Shown here one piece after another: positions 35,542 through 46,371 of a stretch of 64,000 nucleotides of DNA (its first letter is position 1; the number at the start of each line of letters is the position of its first letter). A model generated the notes under the pieces. That model was not told the origin of the DNA and searched no databases. It saw only the letters and a program-made list of their open reading frames with translations. Location: the NCBI RefSeq assembly GCF_000382245.1, contig NZ_KB907881.1, positions 1 through 64,000 of the forward strand, read 5' to 3'. Origin of the DNA: Kushneria aurantia DSM 21353. Lineage in GTDB: Bacteria; Pseudomonadota; Gammaproteobacteria; Pseudomonadales; Halomonadaceae. Both the position numbers and the translations under genes were made by a program.

Positions 35542-36123
35542 CGCCGCTTGCCGTTTTGCCAGCATCTTGCGGGGACGCCGATCTGCGTCAACCTCGCCGA
35601 CATCACTGCGCCCCTGCAGCCGGGCCCCTTCACGGCAATCGAGGCGAGCGGCATCCAGTTGCCCTTCACAGCAGGCGCCGGCCAGCAGGCTGGCGCGCTC
35701 GGTTACCACCGCTCTGCCGCTGAGGTGCCCCGCAGCGATCAGTTGACGAGCGTGCAGGAAAGGGCCGGTGCTGGCCCCCTGAAGCAGCGTAACGACCTGC
35801 CCGTCGGCTTCGATCCGGCCCTCGACCCGACCCGCTACCACCAGCGACTCCGCCGTTTCGATATGACCGACCACCCTCAGACGGGGACCGATACGGCTAC
35901 ACGCGAGCGGCAGTGAGTCGGAGTCGGCGGCCACAACCGGCGCTGCCGGCTCGTCCGCCACGCGGTGCGGAACAGCAGGCATTGCGGCGTCTTCGCCGAA
36001 CGCCGTGCGGTCATGCTTTTGCTGCTCGTCGCGGACGGTGCGGCGCGCGCGGCGCAGGCCATCGGCCAGGATCAGCACGCCGGCTACCGCCGCCAACAGT
36101 ATCAACCACTGCACGGGTTCCAT
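35536..36123 (-). CDS. bactofilin-domain protein with ZipA-like N-terminal membrane anchor
   Basis: 195-residue protein. The ATG at 36123 has AGGAG 6 bases upstream. The N-terminus (MEPVQWLILLAAVAGVLILA then DGLRRARR) is a single membrane anchor followed by basic residues. It matches the N-terminus of ZipA encoded at 44881-46182 (MELREWLIILGLVLVAIILV then DGVRRLQR) at about 15 of the first 31 positions. A Pro/Ala/acidic linker (about 32-75) follows, then a bactofilin-like domain (about 78-172: RIGPRLRVVGHIETAESLVVAG ... with the 'G.l.G.v' strand repeats), somewhat degenerate and Cys-containing. It is divergent from a classical bactofilin gene. The design suggests a membrane-tethered bactofilin partner, possibly at the division site; function is inference. 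Confidence 0.72.
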   Translation of the reverse strand: MEPVQWLILLAAVAGVLILADGLRRARRTVRDEQQKHDRTAFGEDAAMPAVPHRVADEPAAPVVAADSDSLPLACSRIGPRLRVVGHIETAESLVVAGRVEGRIEADGQVVTLLQGASTGPFLHARQLIAAGHLSGRAVVTERASLLAGACCEGQLDAARLDCREGARLQGRSDVGEVDADRRPRKMLAKRQAAL

Positions 36124-36504
36124 GCTTACTCCTGCTGGTCTACAGGGCATCAGGGCATTCGTGGCGCCGGGAAACCATTCAGCCCATCGGCTGAATGGGA
36201 GTACGCTGAAGTCGGCACCTGGCCGAGCGATGTTCGCACGCCGATACCCGGCTCGCTTGCGTTGACCAGTATCGACCTGTTCGCACCGAAACTGAAGTGT
36301 CGATAACGGTGGATAAATGGCGGCAAATTTCGCCGGCAATGCCCTGAAGTCATCCGCCCCGATGTCGATCATGACAGTAGCGGGCACCGCTATATCGCCG
36401 CCATGACCCTCTCACAGCGGTTACCACTCGCCGGCATGAGACGATTGTGAGAACGTAAAAGGGTCGACTCGGCACCGTCCAACCCGAACCAGGAGACACA
36501 GCGC
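36124..36504. other. shared upstream region of the two bactofilin genes, with a 10-bp hairpin
   Basis: 381 bp without a credible gene. It holds the divergent promoters and a perfect hairpin CCATTCAGCC-CATC-GGCTGAATGG at 36175-36198, 52 bp in front of the ATG of the anchored bactofilin gene. The hairpin may lie in its 5' leader or be an operator. Confidence 0.4.
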
Positions 36505-37050
36505 ATGTTCCAAAAATCGGCCAGCGAGGCCAACAGGCCGCGAAGCACGGCATCGAGCAATGTCGAGCCCCTGCCCCACACTGCCGGCGATGCCGCCTCC
36601 AGGGGCTCCCTGATCGGCAGCGCCACCCGGGTGGTGGGCGATATCATCGGCGACGAGGATCTGCGCATCGAGGGCCAGGTCGAGGGCAACGTCTGGTGTC
36701 GCGACTGTAGCGTCAGCATCGGCCCGGAGGGGCAGGTGCTGGGAGATCTGTACGCCGAAACGCTGGCGGTAGCCGGCCACGTCAAGGGACGCCTGATCGC
36801 CGCCCGACGCATCACCATCCACGCCGGTGCCGATGTCGAGGGCGAGCTGCACACGCCCGGGTTGATACTGGAAGAGGGAGCGGCCTTCCACGGCAGCGTC
36901 GACATGAACGAGGATAATCCCCTGCTTGACGAGGTCGCCGAGCACAAGCACCGGATTGCCGAGAGCGACGAACCCGACGTCACTTCAGCGGCGCGAAATA
37001 CCGCGGACCGTGACGATACGCAGGAGGAAGTCGACGAGCGCCGCGATTGA
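36505..37050 (+). CDS. bactofilin (polymer-forming cytoskeletal protein)
   Basis: 181-residue cytosolic bactofilin with the right-handed beta-helix domain at about residues 35-135 (SLIGSATRVVGDIIGDEDLRIEGQVEGN, VSIGPEGQVLGDLYAETLAVAGHVKGRLIAARRITIHAGADVEGELHTPGLILEEGAAFHG, given here as separate consecutive strands) flanked by a basic N-terminal and a charged C-terminal tail. Bactofilins polymerise without nucleotide and localise envelope or morphogenesis factors. AGGAGA lies upstream of the ATG. It is divergent from the anchored bactofilin-domain gene, a likely partner. Confidence 0.9.
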   Translation: MFQKSASEANRPRSTASSNVEPLPHTAGDAASRGSLIGSATRVVGDIIGDEDLRIEGQVEGNVWCRDCSVSIGPEGQVLGDLYAETLAVAGHVKGRLIAARRITIHAGADVEGELHTPGLILEEGAAFHGSVDMNEDNPLLDEVAEHKHRIAESDEPDVTSAARNTADRDDTQEEVDERRD

Positions 37051-37073
37051 GCGTTTTGACACAGGGGCAGCGC

Positions 37074-37778
37074 CTATACCAGCCTAGCCAGCGCCTCGCG
37101 GTCAACGCAGCGGTAGGAAAAGGAGGGACGCCCCACCTGACCGTAGCTGAAGGACTCGCTCAGAATGTCACGATCGGAGAGGTACTTGAGATACTTGCGG
37201 ATCGACACCCGCGACATGCCGGCCGCCTCCGCCAATTGCTCGGTGGAAAACTCCTCCGCCGTCAGTGACAGGATCGTCTGGCACACCTGGGCGAGGCTGT
37301 GCGCGGTCAGCCCCTTGGGCAGCCCGCTGATGCGCCCGGCGCGCTGACTGTCGGCGCGAAACAGGTTATCCAGCGCCTGCTGATCCACCTGCGTGCCCAG
37401 CACCTCCAGCGTACGGCGCCGCTGCCGGCAGGTTTCCAGCGCCTCGCGAAAGCGCCGAAACTCGAACGGCTTGATCAGAAAGTCGGTGACCCCCAGGCGC
37501 CGCGCCTCGCGCACCGTATCGCCCTCCGAGGCGGCGGTAATCAGCACCACATCGGTGTCGATTTCTCGCTCGCGCAGCCAGCCGGCAATCTCGAGACCGC
37601 TGCGCCGCCCCAGATAGATATCCAGCAGCACCACATCCACCGGCTCGCGCTCGAGTACCACCAACGCGGTAGTGACATCGCTGCAGCGCCCCACCAGGGT
37701 CATATCTCCCAGTCGCGCCAAATAGTCGACGTTGAGCTTCATGACCATGGGGTCATCTTCGACGATCAGTACTCTCAT
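37074..37778 (-). CDS. CitB/DcuR-type response regulator
   Basis: 234-residue response regulator: receiver domain with phospho-acceptor Asp53 (DVVLLDIYLGRRSGLEIAGWL) and FLIKPFEFRRFREAL, then a C-terminal winged/HTH DNA-binding domain (FSTEQLAEAAGMSRVSIRKYLKYLSD...GRPSFSYRC) characteristic of the CitB/DcuR/DctR group for tri- and dicarboxylate sensing. It follows the CitA-type kinase gene by 14 bp. The neighbouring divergent 2-hydroxycarboxylate transporter is its likely target. Confidence 0.9.
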   Translation of the reverse strand: MRVLIVEDDPMVMKLNVDYLARLGDMTLVGRCSDVTTALVVLEREPVDVVLLDIYLGRRSGLEIAGWLREREIDTDVVLITAASEGDTVREARRLGVTDFLIKPFEFRRFREALETCRQRRRTLEVLGTQVDQQALDNLFRADSQRAGRISGLPKGLTAHSLAQVCQTILSLTAEEFSTEQLAEAAGMSRVSIRKYLKYLSDRDILSESFSYGQVGRPSFSYRCVDREALARLV

Positions 37779-37792
37779 GGCTCCTCGATTCG

Positions 37793-39463
37793 TCAGCGCC
37801 CTTCCCGGCCGGAGCGACCGCGAGGCACTCCGTCGCCGGCAACGCGATAAGGATAGCTCACCTCGATCAGAGTGCCCTCGCCCGGGGATGAGTAGAGCGA
37901 CAGGCTGCCCTCGACCGCATCGAGTTGCTCTCGCACCAGCCACAGCCCCAGGCCGCGCTGCTCTCCCTTGCTGGAAAACCCCTTGTCGAAAATGCGCGCC
38001 TCCTGTTCGGGCGCCATACCGCCACCGTTGTCCTGCACCTGCAGTGACAGCACACCCGCCTCCAGCGCCATATGGATCGCTACCCGGCCCTGCGGTCGGT
38101 CGCCGATCGCCTCGAAGGCATTTTCCAGCAGATTGCCAATAATACTGACCAGCGCGTGCAGTGTCGTGCTCTCGTCGGCGGGCGGAATCGCGGTCTCGGC
38201 GACTACCTCGAGGATGATTCCCTTCTCGCGCGCCTCGCTCTGCTTGCCGATCAGAAAACCGGCCAGCAGCGGCTCGCGCACCTGCTCGATGATCGGCGTC
38301 GATACCGCATCACGGTAGTCGACCAGCTCGTGAAGATAACGCTCCAGCGTCTCCATGTCGCGCAACCGGGTAAGCCCCAGAATAACGTGCAGCTTGTTCT
38401 TGAACTCGTGGGTCGAGGCACGCAGTGCCTCGGCGTAGCGGCGCACGCCGGTCAGTTCCTCGGCCAGCGTCTGCATCTCGCCGCTGTCGCGGAAGGTGAT
38501 CACTGCACCAACCGGCACAGGCTCGGCCAGTATCGGCTGGTAGTTACACAGAAAGGAGCGCCCGCCCAGCGGCAGACGGCGGTTGATCATCGGCCCGGCG
38601 GTCAATCGCGGCGGTTCGTGTTCGGCATTGACCCGCAGCGTATCGAGCGCTCTTCCCGGCAAAATCTCCTCGGCGCCGCTGTCGGCCAGCAGTGCCTGCG
38701 CCGCCGGATTGACCAGCGTCACCCGACCCTCGGCGTCAACCGCGATCACCCCTTCGTGGATGGCATCCAGGGTGGCGCGCCGCTCCGCCACCAGCCGCGC
38801 GATCTCGTCCGGTTCCATGCCCATCAGTCGACGTCGGATGGTACGCGCCAGCCAGGCAGCCCCCAGCCCGCCGATGGCCAGAATGACCAAAAGCAGCAGC
38901 AGTAGCCGATCCCGCGAGGCCTGCAGCAGCAGCTCCAGATGCGACAGGGTGACGCCCACCGATACGGCACCGATCACGTTGCCGTCGGCGTTATGGACCG
39001 GCGCAAAACCGCGGATACTGGTGCCCAGCGTACCGACCGCCTGCGAGCTGTAGCGCTGCCCGGCAAGCGCCGCCTGTTCGTCGCCGCCGCGGAAGTGCTG
39101 CCCGATCCACTGCGGGTCGGGATGCGTCAGGCGATTGGCATGGCGGTCGATGATGACGATAAAGTTGACGTCGAGTTGCTGTCGAAGCGCGCTCATGCGC
39201 GTCTGAATGGCGCTGTCAGCGGCGGGTGCAGTATCGCTTTCGAGTGCCGCGATGACCGCTTCGCTCTGCGCCAGCACGGTGGCCACATTGACCACCCGCT
39301 GCGCCTGGGCGCTGGCGGTACTGCGCCACAGCTGGTTACTGAACACCGCCCAGGCGACCAGCAGCGACACCGCGATCATGGCAAAGGCCAGCAGCGCCGC
39401 CAGCGCATTGAGACGTATCGGCGACCGCGCCGGCCAGGCATACTGTTGTGCCCGCTGTGACAT
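37793..39463 (-). CDS. CitA/DcuS-type sensor histidine kinase
   Basis: 556-residue membrane kinase. TM1 (about 17-43), a periplasmic PAS/Cache sensor domain (VNVATVLAQSEAVIAAL, THPDPQWIGQHFRGGDEQ, GTSIRGFAPVHNADGNVIGAVSVG), TM2 (about 185-205), a cytosolic PAS (ATLDAIHEGVIAVDAEGRVTLVN), then SPOB-type dimerisation helices with the phospho-acceptor His in STHEFKNKLHVILGL and an HATPase domain (IIGNLLENAFEAI, DNGGGM, GLGLWLVREQL). Start at 39463 chosen for the strong AGGAG. It likely detects citrate or a related carboxylate outside the cell and controls the divergent transporter gene. Confidence 0.92.
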   Translation of the reverse strand: MSQRAQQYAWPARSPIRLNALAALLAFAMIAVSLLVAWAVFSNQLWRSTASAQAQRVVNVATVLAQSEAVIAALESDTAPAADSAIQTRMSALRQQLDVNFIVIIDRHANRLTHPDPQWIGQHFRGGDEQAALAGQRYSSQAVGTLGTSIRGFAPVHNADGNVIGAVSVGVTLSHLELLLQASRDRLLLLLLVILAIGGLGAAWLARTIRRRLMGMEPDEIARLVAERRATLDAIHEGVIAVDAEGRVTLVNPAAQALLADSGAEEILPGRALDTLRVNAEHEPPRLTAGPMINRRLPLGGRSFLCNYQPILAEPVPVGAVITFRDSGEMQTLAEELTGVRRYAEALRASTHEFKNKLHVILGLTRLRDMETLERYLHELVDYRDAVSTPIIEQVREPLLAGFLIGKQSEAREKGIILEVVAETAIPPADESTTLHALVSIIGNLLENAFEAIGDRPQGRVAIHMALEAGVLSLQVQDNGGGMAPEQEARIFDKGFSSKGEQRGLGLWLVREQLDAVEGSLSLYSSPGEGTLIEVSYPYRVAGDGVPRGRSGREGR

Positions 39464-39542
39464 CAAAATCTCCTGCCTGAATTGACGATGGGGAAGTACA
39501 ACCGAAGGCGTATCGACCATGGTGGTATTTCTCCCCGAGCCA

Positions 39543-39567
39543 CAATATGGCGGTCGGCGCCATTTTG
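39543..39567. promoter_or_regulatory. candidate operator between kinase and transporter genes
   Basis: CAATATGGC-N7-GCCATTTTG is an imperfect inverted repeat (8 of 9 pairs) in the 269-bp divergent region, 80 bp from the kinase start and about 166 bp from the transporter start. A binding site for the CitB-type regulator is the natural reading, unproven. Confidence 0.4.
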
Positions 39568-39732
39568 TTTTTAATAGCTACGCAAAGGTTTTTTTAGTTT
39601 CAAAACCTTGGTTGAACGGCAGCACCTCGTATCCTCGCCGCTTGCAACGACACACCATCTGCTCCGTCCTGCAGATCTCCATGCTTGCCGAACGCTCCGC
39701 TCGGGAGCGTACAGGGACCGAGGTTATCCACC

Positions 39733-41046
39733 ATGTCACAAAGTGAAACGGCCACGTCCGTCTCCTCATCGAAGCAGGGCAGCTTTTTGAGCGAGACGAC
39801 AATTTTTGGTCTGCCGCTGCCCCTTTTCGCTATCGCCACCCTGGTGCTGATCGCCGCCATGTCGCTGGGTGCGCTACCCGCCGGCATGATCGGCGCCCTG
39901 CTGGTGATGATGGTGCTGGGCGAGCTTTTAGGCTTTATCGGTGACCGTACGCCGATTCTCAAGAGCTATCTGGGCGGCGGTGCCATTCTCGCCATCTTCG
40001 GCGCCGCAGCGCTGGTCTATCTGGGCTGGCTGCCGCAGAGCGTCAACGAAACGGTCACCCAGTTCATGAAGGGCGGCGGCTTTCTCAACTTCTACATTGC
40101 CGCCCTGATCACCGGCAGTATCCTGGGTATGGACTCGAAGGTGCTGGTCAAGGTGGGGTCGCGCTTCGCGCTGCCGCTGATCTGCGCGGTCGCCTGTGCT
40201 GCCCTGTTCGCCGTCATTGTCGGTCTGATCATGGGCTTCTCGCCACAGGATGCGGTAGTGGTAATCACTCTGCCGATCATGGGTGGCGGCATGGGCGCCG
40301 GCGCGGTGCCGCTGAGCCAGATCTACGAAGAGCTGCTGGGCCAGCCGGCGAGCTATTACATCTCGATTCTGGTGCCGGCTCTGGCGCTGGGTAACGTCTT
40401 CGCCATCATCATCGCCGGACTGCTCAACGGCCTTGGCAACCGCTTCAAGGGGCTGACCGGCGACGGCCAGATGATGCCGGGCGTTCAGATCGAGGAGAAG
40501 GCGGAGCGCCCCGATCTCGGCAAGCTGGGTATCGGCCTGGTGGCCGCCCTGACCTTCTTCGTCTGCGGCGAGATTCTGGGCAGCTTCATTCCGCTGCACC
40601 CCTACGCCCTGATGATCATTCTGGTAGCGCTGGTCAAGGTCGCGGGCCTGATGCCGGAGTCGATCAACGAGGCCGCCTCGCAGTGGTTCAAGTTCGTCGC
40701 CAAAAACTGGACCTTCGCCCTGCTGTTCGGTATCGGCATCGCCTACACCGATCTCGGTCAGGTGATCGACGCCATCTCCATCACCTACGTACTGATCGTT
40801 TTTGCCGTCGTGGCGGGCGCCGCCTTCGGTGCCGGCCTGGTCGGCAAGCTGGTAGGCTTTTACCCGATCGAGTCGGCGATTACTGCGGGCCTGTGCATGG
40901 CCAACATGGGCGGCACCGGCGACGTGGCGGTGCTCTCTGCGGCGCGGCGCATGCAGCTGATGCCCTTTGCCCAGATCTCCTCGCGCCTTGGCGGGGCACT
41001 GATCCTGCTGCTCTCGAGCATTATCGTGCCGCTGCTGTTTGGCTGA
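39733..41046 (+). CDS. 2-hydroxycarboxylate transporter (CitS/2HCT family)
   Basis: 437-residue inner-membrane transporter of the 2-hydroxycarboxylate family (CitS, MleP, CimH), importing citrate, malate or similar with Na+ or H+. The family re-entrant-loop motif GGxG occurs twice: PIMGGGMGAGAVPLSQIY and MANMGGTGDVAVLSAARRM; also LIAAMSLGALPAGMIGALLVMMVLGE (two pieces), FYIAALITGSILGMDSKVL. The ATG at 39733 follows GAGG. It is divergent from a CitA/CitB-type two-component pair, its probable regulators, and ends at a strong terminator. No citrate lyase genes accompany it, so aerobic use via the TCA cycle is likely. Confidence 0.93.
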   Translation: MSQSETATSVSSSKQGSFLSETTIFGLPLPLFAIATLVLIAAMSLGALPAGMIGALLVMMVLGELLGFIGDRTPILKSYLGGGAILAIFGAAALVYLGWLPQSVNETVTQFMKGGGFLNFYIAALITGSILGMDSKVLVKVGSRFALPLICAVACAALFAVIVGLIMGFSPQDAVVVITLPIMGGGMGAGAVPLSQIYEELLGQPASYYISILVPALALGNVFAIIIAGLLNGLGNRFKGLTGDGQMMPGVQIEEKAERPDLGKLGIGLVAALTFFVCGEILGSFIPLHPYALMIILVALVKVAGLMPESINEAASQWFKFVAKNWTFALLFGIGIAYTDLGQVIDAISITYVLIVFAVVAGAAFGAGLVGKLVGFYPIESAITAGLCMANMGGTGDVAVLSAARRMQLMPFAQISSRLGGALILLLSSIIVPLLFG

Positions 41047-41066
41047 CGGCCCATACCGATGCCCGC

Positions 41067-41105
41067 AAAACCGCCGCCGGCGTCGCTCCGGCGGCGGTTT
41101 TTATT
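41067..41105 (+). terminator. strong intrinsic terminator of the CitS-type gene
   Basis: AAAACCGCCGCCGG / CCGGCGGCGGTTTT, a 14-bp perfect stem with a 7-base loop, ending in TTTTTATT. It lies 20 bp after the transporter stop. Confidence 0.92.
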
Positions 41106-41168
41106 GGGGCTTACCTTTTCGTACAGAGGGCAGGACAAGCGCCTGCCATCAAGGTGATACGCACATTT

Positions 41169-41258
41169 TTGCTCAAAATACCCATTTCTATTCTATTTTT
41201 GAGTAATGATTTGCGCATAAGTCACCTTTGCCGTAATAATTGAGCGCATTCTTGCTCA
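41169..41258. promoter_or_regulatory. inverted repeats upstream of the HipA-N-like/HTH pair
   Basis: AT-rich 90-bp segment with TTGCTCAAAAT (41169-41179) facing ATTTTTGAGTAA (41195-41206), and TGAGC-N8-GCTCA (41241-41258) immediately before the small gene. The recurring TTGCTCA word suggests operators for the HTH protein encoded downstream. Confidence 0.4.
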
Positions 41259-41268
41259 GAATCTCGCC

Positions 41269-41472
41269 ATGACCCTGACGCTGCAGATCCACCACCACGG
41301 CCAGTGGCACGACGCCGCCGAGCTGACGTTCAGTGACCCCGAAAGCGGCCGACGCGCTGCGGTTAGTCTCGGCTATTGCAGTCGCTACGCTATCGACTGG
41401 ATGGCGCGCGACGACGAGCACGCCTGCAGCCTGAACATGCCGGTGGAACTGAGGGTACGCTACCATGAGTGA
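41269..41472 (+). CDS. small HipA N-subdomain-like (HipS-like) protein
   Basis: 67-residue protein resembling the first N-terminal subdomain of HipA-type toxins: TLTLQIHHHGQWHDAAELTF, then SLGYCSRYAIDWMARDDEHACSLNMPVELRVRYHE, where family members continue into the FLDDI.P.GAARRYW segment. Here the gene stops, 8 bp inside the next gene. Either it is a truncated hipA, or a stand-alone HipS-like component as in HipBST systems; but no kinase gene follows and the order (HipS-like before HTH) differs from hipBST. Translation is coupled to the HTH gene. Confidence 0.5.
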   Translation: MTLTLQIHHHGQWHDAAELTFSDPESGRRAAVSLGYCSRYAIDWMARDDEHACSLNMPVELRVRYHE

Positions 41473-41770
41473 ACTATCCCCGCAGCAGCGCGAAACGCTG
41501 CTGTTTGAACTGCTTGACCAGCTGTTCGACGAGCAGATCACACCCGGGCAGTTGCTCAAACGCCTGCGCCGCGAGGTACTGAGCATGAATCAGACGGAGT
41601 ACGCTGCCCTCGCCTCGATCAGCCGCCGCACGCTGTCGGCGATCGAGACCGACCGCAATCAGCACACGCTGGACACCTTCAACCGTGCCTTTCGCCCCTT
41701 CGGGCTGAGCATCGGCCTGCTGCCGCGCGATCGACACATGCGCCGAAAGCTGCTGACGCGGGCGTCCTGA
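41465..41770 (+). CDS. XRE-family HTH antitoxin-like protein
   Basis: 101-residue HipB-type DNA-binding protein. A helical N-terminal extension (MSELSPQQRETLLFELLDQL) precedes a Cro/CI HTH at about residues 33-90 (QLLKRLRREVLSMNQTEYAALASISRRTLSAIETDRNQHTLDTFNRAFRPFGLSIGLL). The start overlaps the upstream gene by 8 bp, with GAGGG in front. Without a complete toxin gene nearby it is an orphan antitoxin or repressor; inverted TTGCTCA repeats upstream are its likely operators. Confidence 0.8.
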   Translation: MSELSPQQRETLLFELLDQLFDEQITPGQLLKRLRREVLSMNQTEYAALASISRRTLSAIETDRNQHTLDTFNRAFRPFGLSIGLLPRDRHMRRKLLTRAS

Positions 41771-41805
41771 CGTCGGCGCGGCAATCCAATGCCTCCATCC
41801 GACAC

Positions 41806-42399
41806 CTATTGATACAGTTCGATATCCAGAGCGTTGAGCAGCGCTATCGCCTGCGGCAGCGCGAATTTCGCGCCCTTGAGGTCATTTTCGAAGATATCGA
41901 TGTTGTAATTGATGGCGTCGACAAAATTGGCGCCGCGCAGAGAGGTACGGCGAAATGCGGCGCCTTCGAGGTCGCTGTCGGAGAAGTCGACCTCCTCGCA
42001 GTCGGCCTCGTTGAAATCGACCCGATGTATCCGACAGCCGACCATCTTCGCGCCGGCCAGGTAGAGTGAGAAGAAAGAGCTGTCGTTGAGCACGCACTCC
42101 TCGAATGACAGCGCATCCGGAATGTTGATCGAGGGCCAGCGCGCCCGGGTCCAGTCGATACCGATCAGTTTGCAACGCTGAAAATCGACGTTGCTCAAAA
42201 GGGTGCCATCGAACTGCGCCATGCTGAAATTGCAGTCGCTGAAACAGCACTCCACGAATCGACAGCTTTTGAATAGCGACTCGGCAAAGTGACAGGCGGT
42301 GAAAGAGCAGCTGTCGAAACGGCTGTTCTCGAGAGTCCGGCCCTCCAGCACTTCCTCGCTGAAGGCAATATTGTCGTAGTCCCCGTTGCTGTCGATCAT
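41806..42399 (-). CDS. pentapeptide-repeat protein
   Basis: 197-residue protein made almost wholly of pentapeptide repeats A(D/N)LXX: FDSCSFTACHFAESLFKSCRF, VDFQRCKLIGIDW, ADCEEVDFSDSDLEGAAFRR, SLRGANFVDAINY. These fold as a right-handed quadrilateral beta-helix. The size and a break in the repeats in mid-protein (SINIPDALSFEECVL) recall Qnr/McbG-like proteins that protect DNA gyrase, but such a role cannot be inferred from sequence alone. GGGAG precedes the ATG. Convergent with the HTH gene. Confidence 0.82.
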   Translation of the reverse strand: MIDSNGDYDNIAFSEEVLEGRTLENSRFDSCSFTACHFAESLFKSCRFVECCFSDCNFSMAQFDGTLLSNVDFQRCKLIGIDWTRARWPSINIPDALSFEECVLNDSSFFSLYLAGAKMVGCRIHRVDFNEADCEEVDFSDSDLEGAAFRRTSLRGANFVDAINYNIDIFENDLKGAKFALPQAIALLNALDIELYQ

Positions 42400-42453
42400 G
42401 ATGCGCTCCCTCTCAACGCCTGCGGCAGTCGTTTAGCCGGCCGCGGCCGGCGG

Positions 42454-46182
<3,729 letters not shown>

Positions 46183-46371
46183 GTCCGCCTGCCCGTTGTT
46201 GGCACCATACTGTCCCTGGATAGTGCGATCGTTTAATCCCTTGAGCGGTCAACCCGGGTGGGTCATGCCGCCCGATATCTGCAAATATGACGCGATCAGG
46301 CCATATAGCGCAATTATGGCGTCAGTATAGGCCCGTGTAACCGCCGCCGACCAGACGGTGAGTGCACGGCA

